Assembly (NCBI GenBank): GCA_002503705.1
Contig: DASH01000088.1
Location: forward strand, 1 to 27,295
DNA length: 27,295 nucleotides
Direction of reading: 5' to 3'
Origin: Candidatus Woesearchaeota archaeon UBA153
GTDB lineage: Archaea; Nanobdellota; Nanobdellia; Woesearchaeales; UBA525
Part shown: in pieces, positions 20,472 through 27,295 of the stretch
How the letters are laid out: each line of letters opens with the position of its first letter
How positions within the stretch are numbered: position 1 is the stretch's first letter
Program-made: the position numbers and the translations under genes
Notes under the pieces: generated by a model
The model's database searches: none
The model's input: only the letters and a program-made list of their open reading frames with translations
What the model was told of the DNA's origin: nothing

Positions 20472-21422
20472 ATGCATGTCGAGAAGAGGATTGTGGGAAA
20501 GCGGAAGAAATATTTTCTCGCGCACTCCTACCGTGAGGGGGCGCGCGTCCACAAGTTCAGGAAATACCTCGGCCAGGACCTGAAGCCGGAAATTCTCGCT
20601 GAAAGGAAAACGATTGCCGAGAAATTGATTCTCGAAGAGATCCACAAATACGGCATCCTACGCGACCCGCTCCCGGTCGAGCTTTCAAAAACGGAGATTG
20701 CAGCGCTTCGGAAGCTCGAAGGGAAAATCCCGTTCGTCGTCAGACACCTTTCGGAAGAGGAGTGGACGAGGTTCTCGGAGCTCTTCACGTACAACACGAA
20801 CGCCATCGAAGGGAGCGCGCTGAACAGCAAAGAGGTCAGGGACCTGCTCGAGCATGACCAATGGCCTGACAAGTCGAAAGAGGACATCGCCGAAGCGTTC
20901 GGCGTCGACGAAGCGATCACGTTCATACGGACGACGAGAGAGCATCTCTCCGTCAAGCTCATCACCGACCTCCACAAGATCGTCTTCAAGAACTCGAAAC
21001 CGTTCGCGGGAAAGCTCCGGAAGAAAGGAGAAGAGGTCGTCGTCGTGGACCGCGCGGGGAACATCGTCCATGAAGGCGCGCCGCAAGCGAGAATCAGACC
21101 GCTGCTCGCAGAACTCGTCGCCTGGTATGCGGCGAAGAGGGACCGCTACCCCGGCATCGTCTTAGCGGCGGTCGTGCACAACCAGTTCGAGAACATCCAC
21201 CCGTTCCGAGACGGCAACGGAAGGGTTGGGCGGATACTCCTCAACAACATCCTCCTCAAGCACGGCCTGCCGCCGCTCAGCATCGACTTCAAGAACCGGG
21301 CGGAATACTATGCATCCTTGCAAGCGTACCAGAAAGGCCACGACCTCAAGCCCACCATCGCCCTCTTCCTGAAAGAGTACGCCGCCCTGCGGAAGATACT
21401 TGACAACGGGAAGAGAAAGTAG
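20472..21422 (+). CDS. fic: Fic-family protein AMP-transferase
   Basis: This 316-residue Fic protein carries the complete catalytic motif HPFRDGNGRVGR (His243 onward), used to transfer AMP or a similar group to target hydroxyls. An upstream T109-x3-E113-G114 (TNAIEG) fits the inhibitory (S/T)xxxE(G/N) helix of class II Fic proteins, so it is probably self-inhibited. The first ~35 residues (KKYFLAHSYREGARVHKFRKYLG) form a short extra beta region seen in archaeal Fic relatives; a helical domain precedes the Fic core. Targets are unknown. ATG 20472 is essentially leaderless behind the TATA box at ~20440. Three GTGACTACA operator sites suggest tight control. The following genes encode toxin-antitoxin components. 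Confidence 0.92.
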   Translation: MHVEKRIVGKRKKYFLAHSYREGARVHKFRKYLGQDLKPEILAERKTIAEKLILEEIHKYGILRDPLPVELSKTEIAALRKLEGKIPFVVRHLSEEEWTRFSELFTYNTNAIEGSALNSKEVRDLLEHDQWPDKSKEDIAEAFGVDEAITFIRTTREHLSVKLITDLHKIVFKNSKPFAGKLRKKGEEVVVVDRAGNIVHEGAPQARIRPLLAELVAWYAAKRDRYPGIVLAAVVHNQFENIHPFRDGNGRVGRILLNNILLKHGLPPLSIDFKNRAEYYASLQAYQKGHDLKPTIALFLKEYAALRKILDNGKRK

Positions 21423-21440
21423 ACGCCCAACATATGAGAG

Positions 21441-21458
21441 TCAACGCTGGCGAGGCAA
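21441..21458. repeat. Degenerate arm of the palindromic element
   Basis: CAACGCTGGCGAGGCAACA resembles the right arm GACGCTGGCGCGGCAAAA of the other copies, with one mismatch in the core. I find no left arm before it, so this is a remnant at most. Confidence 0.4.
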
Positions 21459-21536
21459 CAACCTTCCGCCCTTCTCCGAAAATCAAACGCTTTTGAAGGG
21501 AGGAAGTTCATTAACAACCTCTCCTTCTCAATTCCG

Positions 21537-21947
21537 ATGCGGCTCTATCTCGACGCGTGCATCTGGCGCGACTACTGGGAAGGCAGGAGCGACCGGTTCA
21601 GACCCCTCGGAGAGTGGGCGCTCCGAGCAATCAACGCTTGCGTTGTGTCTGGAGGAAGTATCCTCTTCTCGCGAGTCGTCATACAGGAGATTCGAAAATA
21701 TTATGACGCCGTCGAGACGGAAAAGATCTTCTCGCTCGTTCCGAAGGAACAGCTCGTCGAAGTAGAGCTCACCCGTCAAGAGGTATCGGAAGCGCGAGAA
21801 CTCTGCCGAACCCGAGCCGTCGCTTTCGGCGATGCTCTGCATGCCGTCATCGCGCGGAACAACGACGCCATCCTCGTTTCAAGGGACAGGCATTTCCTCC
21901 TGCTGATGGACATCGTCGAGGTACGCTTGCCAGAAGAGCTACTTTAA
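21537..21947 (+). CDS. PIN-domain nuclease (VapC-like)
   Basis: This 136-residue PIN-domain protein has all four expected acidic residues: D6 (MRLYLDACIW), E51 (VVIQEIRKYY), D99 (VAFGDALHAVIAR) and D117 (ILVSRDRHF). Such proteins are Mg-dependent RNases and commonly the toxin of VapBC pairs. The adjacent RHH antitoxin-like gene is not upstream on the same strand but convergent, overlapping the PIN stop by nine bases. ATG 21537 is the first Met and fits the family start; no clear TATA box is visible. If it is a toxin, separate promoters for toxin and antitoxin are unusual and need another control logic. Confidence 0.88.
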   Translation: MRLYLDACIWRDYWEGRSDRFRPLGEWALRAINACVVSGGSILFSRVVIQEIRKYYDAVETEKIFSLVPKEQLVEVELTRQEVSEARELCRTRAVAFGDALHAVIARNNDAILVSRDRHFLLLMDIVEVRLPEELL

Positions 21948-22205
21948 CTCGATTCCGAACTCCTTCGCAATCTCGCGGCCCACCGCTTCCCGCGCTTTCC
22001 GGTCGTCTGCGCCAGTCGTCTGATGATGAGCGCCGGCGCCGAGGTACTTCTCGAGGTTGCGCAGCGCCTCTTCTTTCTCTCGCGCGACAATCTTGTCGCG
22101 GATCGCCTCGCGGATGAACTCCGTCTTCGTGCTGTAGTGCGGCTTCATCGCCTGCGCCATGGCGCGAGCCAGCGCCGGATCAACCTTCAGCGTAATCGAC
22201 TCCAT
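21939..22205 (-). CDS. Ribbon-helix-helix antitoxin-like protein
   Basis: This 88-residue protein starts with a typical RHH fold: the beta strand MESITLKVDPALARAM, then helices AQAMKPHYSTKTEFIREAIRDKI. A charged C-terminal tail (GAGAHHQTTGADDRKAREAV to EFGIELK) could wrap a partner toxin. RHH antitoxins repress their own promoter. A perfect 8-bp inverted repeat sits between its TATA box (CATATATATTAC, about 22226-22237) and ATG 22205. The mRNA is probably leaderless. It converges with the PIN gene, overlapping by nine bases, so pairing with that PIN protein is an inference from proximity. Confidence 0.82.
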   Translation of the reverse strand: MESITLKVDPALARAMAQAMKPHYSTKTEFIREAIRDKIVAREKEEALRNLEKYLGAGAHHQTTGADDRKAREAVGREIAKEFGIELK

Positions 22206-22237
22206 ATTACTAAGGAAGACGAAGTAATATATATGTT
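22204..22237 (-). promoter_or_regulatory. Antitoxin promoter with 8-bp inverted repeat operator
   Basis: ATATTACT (22204-22211) and AGTAATAT (22223-22230) are perfect inverted repeats with an 11-bp spacer. They lie between the TATA sequence (about 22226-22237) and the antitoxin start codon. The spacing suits a dimeric RHH autorepressor. Confidence 0.7.
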
Positions 22238-22292
22238 TTGCGCTTTTCGCTCAGCAGGCGAGAAGAAGAGAGCGCTAACGCTGTCGCTGTAG

Positions 22293-22334
22293 GGTTGAAG
22301 AAGAAAGAAAAAAAGGATTAGGAAAAAATAATGT
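22293..22334 (-). terminator. T-rich terminator of the surface-protein gene
   Basis: On the minus strand, the sequence just after the stop codon of the giant gene holds several T-runs (TTTTTT, then TTTTTTT and TTTCTTTCTTC) without a strong hairpin. That is the usual form of an archaeal terminator. Confidence 0.6.
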
Positions 22335-25300
22335 TTAGTCGTACGTGATCCGCTTCGTCTTGACGGCCCAGAAGAGGCCGAGGACGACCGCCACGACGAC
22401 GACGAGGATGACCCACGGCCACGGGCTCTTCTTCACCGCGCTCGACGCGGCCGCACCCGTGTCAGTGTCAGCGGCGCCGGCTTCCGGCCCGGCTGTCGCG
22501 TCGCCAGTCACGGCCTCCATGCCGGTCTCCGTGGTCGTTCCCGTCGTGTCGATCGGGACCTCCTCGCCCAAGCCGATCTCCGTGATGCTCGTCGGCACCT
22601 CTTGCGGCTTGCTCAGCGTGACGATCGCGCTGTACTGGCTGTGGCTGAGCATCGTGATGACGACGTCGTTGACGCCGTCAGCAGTCACGTCCGCCTGGCC
22701 AGTCTCGCCGTCCTTCAACGTGACGTAGACCGGATCGCTCGTGAACTTGAACTTCACCGTGCCGTCAGCGTTGATCGACTCGATGCTCACGTAGTGGACC
22801 TTCTTATCCGGCCCCTGGAAGGCGAACCGTCCGCTCGTGCTCAACTGCACCTTCATCGGCGACACGCCAAACGGCAAGCCCGGAATCGTACCGCCACCAC
22901 CACCGCCACCGCCAACCACTGGCGCCGCGCTCGTCGTGAAGTTGTACGGACCGCTCGTGTTGCAGTTCCCCGCCTCGTCGCAGCTCGTGACGTTGTAATA
23001 GTACCTCGTCGACGCGCTCAAACTGGCGAGGGCGCGCGAATGCGCCAACGCCAACGTCCCGAGGTTGCTCTTCGTCCCCAACGCCGTCGTCGTGCCATAA
23101 TTCACGCTCGTATTCGCCAACTCGTCAGTATCCCACGAGATCGTCGCGCCCTGATACGTGATAGACGCGTTCGACACGTTCGCGATAATCGGCGGCGTGT
23201 CGTCGATGGTGACGTTCTCAACGATTACTTCGTGGGTGTTCCCCGCGAAGTCGTACGCGAGAATTCGGAAGTTCTCGACGTCCCCTTCAGCACCCGCGTG
23301 TTCATAATCATACGTCCACACGTGCGTCGTTTCATTATACTCTGCATCGTCGAGATGGCTCCAGCCATCACCTTCAAGATAGATCTCGACCACGTCGACG
23401 CCGCTCGTCGCGTCCGTCACCGTGCCGTACATCGTGAAGTTGCTCTGACGGTACCCGTTGTCCTCGGGCTGCGTCACGACGAGCACCGGCGCGGTCGTGT
23501 CGAGGGTGAAGTTGACTGATTCCGAAGCGGTGTTGCCGGCAGGTTCTGGACCGAAGTCGTAGACCGTGACGCTGAGCGTGTAGTCACCATCGGCGAGCTC
23601 GGGGGTCGTGAAGACGCAATCCATGTCTTCGCTGCCCGGCGCGGAGAAGGTGCAGTTCGCCGTGTTCTCTGACGAAGTCCAGTTGTAGACGAACGCATGG
23701 TCTTCGACCGTGAAGACCGCGTAGCTCACCATCGTCCCGGTGCCGTTCAACGTGACGTCGATCGTTGTCGTGTTCGCGGAGATGTTCTCCGCCGTCGTCG
23801 GCGCGTTCACGACGATGGTCGGCACGACATCATCAGTCATATTATAGCCGGAGAAGCCGTTGACGATAAAGGTCAGGTTCCCGGTCGAGACGCCCCATGA
23901 CGCTTCGAAGTCGTTCGGATCCCAACTAGAAACAGAATCCACGCCTGCGGCATCGACATCCTCGAGGATTGACGGCTCGCTCGTGAAGGGCAGGTAGTAG
24001 AACTCCAGCGTCGCCAACGTGTTGAGCTCAGCGATCTGCGTCGAGTTGAAGAAAATCCTGCTCTCGCCGAACATGCCGGGCAACTTGAGGCCGAGCTCGA
24101 TTGCTGTGCCGAGGTTGCCGAGCTTCGGGCCGGCCGCGGGGTCAGTCAAGTCGATAGTGTCAAAGTCCATCAAGAGGACGTCCTGATACACGGGTCCCCA
24201 CGGCAGTTCCGTGCCGGTGAACTCGTTGCAGTCAGCGCTACCGTTGTACTCGATGTCGATGATATAGTTGACATCGCTAAAGTTCGTCTCCACGCTCAAG
24301 TCCGTCGTCTCAGTGCCGAACTGGAGACACGCAACGTCCGAAACCGGCCGTGTGAAGTTGTAGAGGATGACGGTCTTGTAGCCCGGACCAGTCACGGAGA
24401 AGCCGTTCCCCGCGCCGTCATCACCGAAGACGGTGATGTTGTAGGCGTTGAAGTTGTCCAACGTGACATCCGTAACGTTCACACTGACCTCGTAGTAGCC
24501 GCTCGTCGCGTTCCACGTCGCGTTCAACTGGTCGAAAGCGCCGTCGTGCTTCAGCGTGATGTTGCCGAAGTCCACCGTGATATAGTCCGCGCCCGTCGTC
24601 GGCGTCGTGTTGCGCACCATGACGGTGATCGCGTCGTTCGGCGAGGCGTCGCTGACGAAGACGTCCGGCTCCTTCAGCTTGATCTCATTGATGTTGATGG
24701 GCGCGGAATCGACGTAATACCAACGGTTCGCGGTCGCGTTCGTGTTACCGATGGCACCGCTGCCCATGAGCGTCGCCTGGTCGTGGCACGTCACGTTCCA
24801 CGTCCACGTGCCGTCCGTCAACGGCGTCACCGTGCCGAGCGTCAGCGTGTTCGAGACGTTCGCGTTGAGCGTCGAACTCGAGTTCGTGACCTCGTCAGTC
24901 CCGTTCGTCGCGCTCAGGTTGCACGTCAACGTCGCCGCGTAGTAGTCGCTCGCGGTGAACGAGACGGAGAGGATGCCTGTATTATTATAGGTGGCCGTGA
25001 CCGGCGTCACGCTACCAATCGTCGGCTTGGTGTTGTCGATGATGATTGTCACAGTATCGGCAGCCGCGTCGCGGTTTCCCGCAGCATCAGTCACGTTAAG
25101 GGAATACGTAACTTCGCCGTCAGGGAGAAGCGCTGTGTTGATGTTCTCCGTCCAAAAGCCATCAAACGGAGTGCCGCTCAAGTAGTTGAGAGGCGTAATC
25201 GTCGTTCCATTATTCAGCACGACTGCCGAGACACCGCTCGTCAAGTCACCGGCTTGCGCCGTGAAATTCACCACGCCGCGATACGTGCCGGCGGAAGGCG

Positions 25301-27295
25301 TGACATACGAGCCGGAGGGGTTCGCCGTGTCGATGACGATATCTTTGTTGTCCTCGAGGCTCGACGCAGGGACTGTGCTGAAATCAGGGTCTGCGTCGTT
25401 GCCGGCGGCGTCCTTGATCGTGACGCCATCCATATCGAGCGCCGACGGCCCGGTCACATTCAAATCCGCAGCGATATCGCCCGCCTGGACGGTGTAGAGG
25501 AACCACAAGGTGGCGCTCTCATTGCCACCATAGACTGCGTCCCGGTTGGTAGGACCAGTCTCCAGCTCCAACGTCGGAGCTCCAGTCACGAAGACCGGTT
25601 CGTTGAACGTCACCGTGATGTTCAGGACGTCACCCTCGTTGTAAGCCGCGGACACGTTCTCCGAATCGACAGCAATCACCGTCGGCCCGACCGTGTCGAC
25701 TGTCACCGTGATTGGCGCGGCGCTCTCGCCGACCCAACCGCCGAACGTGTCTTCCGTACAGTTCACGGTGACGGTGTACGCGGCGCTCGGCAGGGTGTCG
25801 TTCGCCGTCAAGTCGGTGTTCACGCCTTCAGCCGTCGCCGGGTCGGTGCCGTATGCGACACCGTCGAAGTACACCGTACAATTCGCCGTCGTCGAGATGT
25901 TATCCGTGTAGTTGAAGGTGACAGTCGGTGTCGCGCTGTTCGTGAGGAAGCTCGCGTTGACGATTGTCACGACGGGCGCGGTCTTGTCGACCACGATGGT
26001 GATGTTGCTACTGTTGTTCTCGTTCCCCGCCTCGTCAGTGCAGTTCACCCACATGACGTACGAGGCGTCCGCGAGCGCGACCGGACCGAAGATGGTTGGC
26101 GTTTTGTTCGTCGTCGGGTCGCTCGTCAACGTCGAGACGCCGTCGACGTAGAGCGTGCACGACGCGTTCTCAGAGAGCGAGTCCGTAAAGTTGAAGGAGA
26201 CGCTCGGGTTGACGGTCGAGTTGAAGCTCTCGTTCATCAAGTAGACAGTCGGCGCAGTATTATCCACGGTGATGTTGCTCAGCGTCGTCGTCGCGGTGTG
26301 GCCGGCGACGTCCTCGACTGTCAGCGTCACGTTGTAGAAGTTGCCGTCCGGGTAGCTGCCGTTCTGCGTGTTCCACGCGCAGAAGGTGCTGTCGTTGACC
26401 GCGCTCGTGTCGTTGCAGTGGAGTACGGTTTCCGAAGCGTTCTGGATGGTGATGTTCCATTTCTGCACGTTCAAGATTGCGTCGGTTGCGTTGCCGAGGA
26501 TGTTGAACGCTGCGCCGCCGGCGTATTCGAACTCTTCAAGCTGCGCGACCGGGTCGCTCGTGTCGTAACCGAAGGAGAGCGTGTCGTTGCTGCTGACGCC
26601 GACGATGTCGGTGCAGTTGACGACGAGGATGTGGCCCGCGCCTTCAGGGATCGTCTGGTTCTCGAGGATTGCCTGCGCGTAGCCGGTCACGTTGTCGTCC
26701 AGGGTGCGCGTCAAGAGGGTGAGCGGGGTCAGGTTAGCCGCGTAGCCAGCGCTGTAGACGATGTAGCTGCACGCGGTGACGTTGATGCCGCTCGCGCTCG
26801 TGTCGTAGGTCGCGTTGATCGTGTGGTTGACGAGGCCGTCGAGGGGGCCGCTCGCGGGGGCGGTGATCGCGACCGTCGCGCCGTCGTTGTCGATGGTGAG
26901 GTTGGTGATGAGGGTGACGTTCACGTCTCCCGCGTTGGAGGCGTTCGTCACGGTGACGCGAAGGATGTACGCGTCATAGAGGTCGTCGAAGTTGGTGGTG
27001 ATGAGGGAGAACTGGTACGGGTGATCGGAGACGTTGGTGGGAGAGTCGAGAACGACCCAGTCGGAAGTCAAGTTCCAGAGTTCGAACGTGATATTGACGT
27101 TACCGTCATACTTACTTAAAGGGTCGTAGACACCGCTGAAGTCAACCTCGATATTGACAGTTCCCGAGAGATTGTCAAAGCTGGACGGTGCCGTCACGGC
27201 GGCGCTGTCCACGACCGCGCCCATGACCAGCCACGCGCCGAGCGCCACAATGGCGATGCAGAAAGCTGTTATGACTGATGTCTGACATTTAGGCG
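22335..27295 (-). CDS. Giant glycosylated Ig-repeat surface protein (5'-partial)
   Basis: A reading frame of more than 1,637 residues encodes a cell-surface adhesin or S-layer-like protein. A GTG at 27248 opens the called frame, but the frame stays open to the contig edge through PKCQTSVITAFCIAIVALG. That completes a signal peptide, so the true start is probably off the window. Many Ig/cadherin-like repeats follow, marked by IDNTAPTV-type joints and NCT-DEAGN motifs. An FN3-like domain comes next (about 1350-1440, STRYYYNVTSCDEAGNCNTS), then a Gly linker and a beta domain (about 1455-1555). A Thr/Ala-rich stalk leads to one membrane helix (about 1609-1628) and a KTKRITYD tail. More than 20 N-x-S/T sequons occur in the first ~360 residues, so heavy N-glycosylation is likely. 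Confidence 0.9.
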   Translation of the reverse strand, partial: PKCQTSVITAFCIAIVALGAWLVMGAVVDSAAVTAPSSFDNLSGTVNIEVDFSGVYDPLSKYDGNVNITFELWNLTSDWVVLDSPTNVSDHPYQFSLITTNFDDLYDAYILRVTVTNASNAGDVNVTLITNLTIDNDGATVAITAPASGPLDGLVNHTINATYDTSASGINVTACSYIVYSAGYAANLTPLTLLTRTLDDNVTGYAQAILENQTIPEGAGHILVVNCTDIVGVSSNDTLSFGYDTSDPVAQLEEFEYAGGAAFNILGNATDAILNVQKWNITIQNASETVLHCNDTSAVNDSTFCAWNTQNGSYPDGNFYNVTLTVEDVAGHTATTTLSNITVDNTAPTVYLMNESFNSTVNPSVSFNFTDSLSENASCTLYVDGVSTLTSDPTTNKTPTIFGPVALADASYVMWVNCTDEAGNENNSSNITIVVDKTAPVVTIVNASFLTNSATPTVTFNYTDNISTTANCTVYFDGVAYGTDPATAEGVNTDLTANDTLPSAAYTVTVNCTEDTFGGWVGESAAPITVTVDTVGPTVIAVDSENVSAAYNEGDVLNITVTFNEPVFVTGAPTLELETGPTNRDAVYGGNESATLWFLYTVQAGDIAADLNVTGPSALDMDGVTIKDAAGNDADPDFSTVPASSLEDNKDIVIDTANPSGSYVTPSAGTYRGVVNFTAQAGDLTSGVSAVVLNNGTTITPLNYLSGTPFDGFWTENINTALLPDGEVTYSLNVTDAAGNRDAAADTVTIIIDNTKPTIGSVTPVTATYNNTGILSVSFTASDYYAATLTCNLSATNGTDEVTNSSSTLNANVSNTLTLGTVTPLTDGTWTWNVTCHDQATLMGSGAIGNTNATANRWYYVDSAPININEIKLKEPDVFVSDASPNDAITVMVRNTTPTTGADYITVDFGNITLKHDGAFDQLNATWNATSGYYEVSVNVTDVTLDNFNAYNITVFGDDGAGNGFSVTGPGYKTVILYNFTRPVSDVACLQFGTETTDLSVETNFSDVNYIIDIEYNGSADCNEFTGTELPWGPVYQDVLLMDFDTIDLTDPAAGPKLGNLGTAIELGLKLPGMFGESRIFFNSTQIAELNTLATLEFYYLPFTSEPSILEDVDAAGVDSVSSWDPNDFEASWGVSTGNLTFIVNGFSGYNMTDDVVPTIVVNAPTTAENISANTTTIDVTLNGTGTMVSYAVFTVEDHAFVYNWTSSENTANCTFSAPGSEDMDCVFTTPELADGDYTLSVTVYDFGPEPAGNTASESVNFTLDTTAPVLVVTQPEDNGYRQSNFTMYGTVTDATSGVDVVEIYLEGDGWSHLDDAEYNETTHVWTYDYEHAGAEGDVENFRILAYDFAGNTHEVIVENVTIDDTPPIIANVSNASITYQGATISWDTDELANTSVNYGTTTALGTKSNLGTLALAHSRALASLSASTRYYYNVTSCDEAGNCNTSGPYNFTTSAAPVVGGGGGGGGTIPGLPFGVSPMKVQLSTSGRFAFQGPDKKVHYVSIESINADGTVKFKFTSDPVYVTLKDGETGQADVTADGVNDVVITMLSHSQYSAIVTLSKPQEVPTSITEIGLGEEVPIDTTGTTTETGMEAVTGDATAGPEAGAADTDTGAAASSAVKKSPWPWVILVVVVAVVLGLFWAVKTKRITYD
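27274..27295. repeat. Right terminal inverted repeat (22 bp)
   Basis: Exact reverse complement of bases 1-22. Here it encodes, on the minus strand, the residues PKCQTSV just before the hydrophobic core of the surface-protein signal peptide. The repeat is therefore inside coding sequence at this end. Confidence 0.85.

Noticed and set aside
24546..27119. Long plus-strand open frame opposite the surface protein (857 codons)
   Set aside because: Arg/Val/Asp-rich shadow with no motifs; the opposite strand has clear Ig repeats, sequons and a membrane anchor.

Overview
The window looks like one contig of a GC-rich archaeon. Short AT-rich TATA boxes lie about 25-30 nt before many start codons, often giving leaderless mRNAs. 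GGTGA-type ribosome sites appear inside operons. The gene content is archaeal: an archaeal-type YchF GTPase, a two-module Lrp/AsnC regulator, ADP-forming acetyl-CoA synthetase, a hydBGDA [NiFe] hydrogenase and a giant glycosylated surface protein. A small-genome DPANN-type archaeon (Woesearchaeota-like) is my best guess, from gene style only.

Layout. 1-1.8 kb: a BRO-N/DinD-like gene and an unrecognised charged protein. 2.0-4.9 kb, minus strand: an AAA/DUF4143 ATPase, ychF and a small unknown; a decayed second copy of the ychF 3' end lies on the far side of the ATPase gene. 5.0-7.1 kb: a thioredoxin-fold protein, a double Lrp regulator and two tiny genes. 7.4-12.2 kb: a cation/proton antiporter, hypA, an orphan HTH-nucleotidyltransferase (MNT), hypC, a Cys-rich unknown, a DMT exporter and a hydrogenase maturation protease. 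12.3-13.3 kb: an MNT-HEPN pair. 13.4-20.4 kb: hydB-hydG-hydD-hydA, then a fused beta-alpha ADP-forming acetate-CoA ligase. 20.5-22.2 kb: Fic, a PIN nuclease and a convergent RHH antitoxin. 22.3 kb to the end: a surface protein of over 1,600 residues that runs off the contig edge.

How the genes fit together. The core is fermentative: the ligase makes ATP and acetate from acetyl-CoA, while the group 3b-type cytosolic hydrogenase discards reductant as H2 (or recovers it). HypA, HypC and the M52-type protease serve NiFe-site assembly; hypB, D, E and F are not in this window. The rest is accessory: toxin-antitoxin-like modules, each with its own visible operator, and a surface adhesin.

The most unusual signals are non-coding. 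(1) A family of palindromic intergenic elements has closing arms GCCGCGCCAGC / GCTGGCGCGGC and small GC hairpins inside. There are two compact copies and two larger composite copies, and a related large stem sits inside the hydrogenase operon. (2) The two contig ends carry an exact 22-bp inverted repeat, which at the right edge lies in the signal-peptide region of the surface protein. (3) Operator repeats spaced exactly 20 bp lie at the start of both MNT genes. (4) HydD has a 112-residue Lys/Arg/Thr tail, and HydG has an extra N-terminal Cys cluster.
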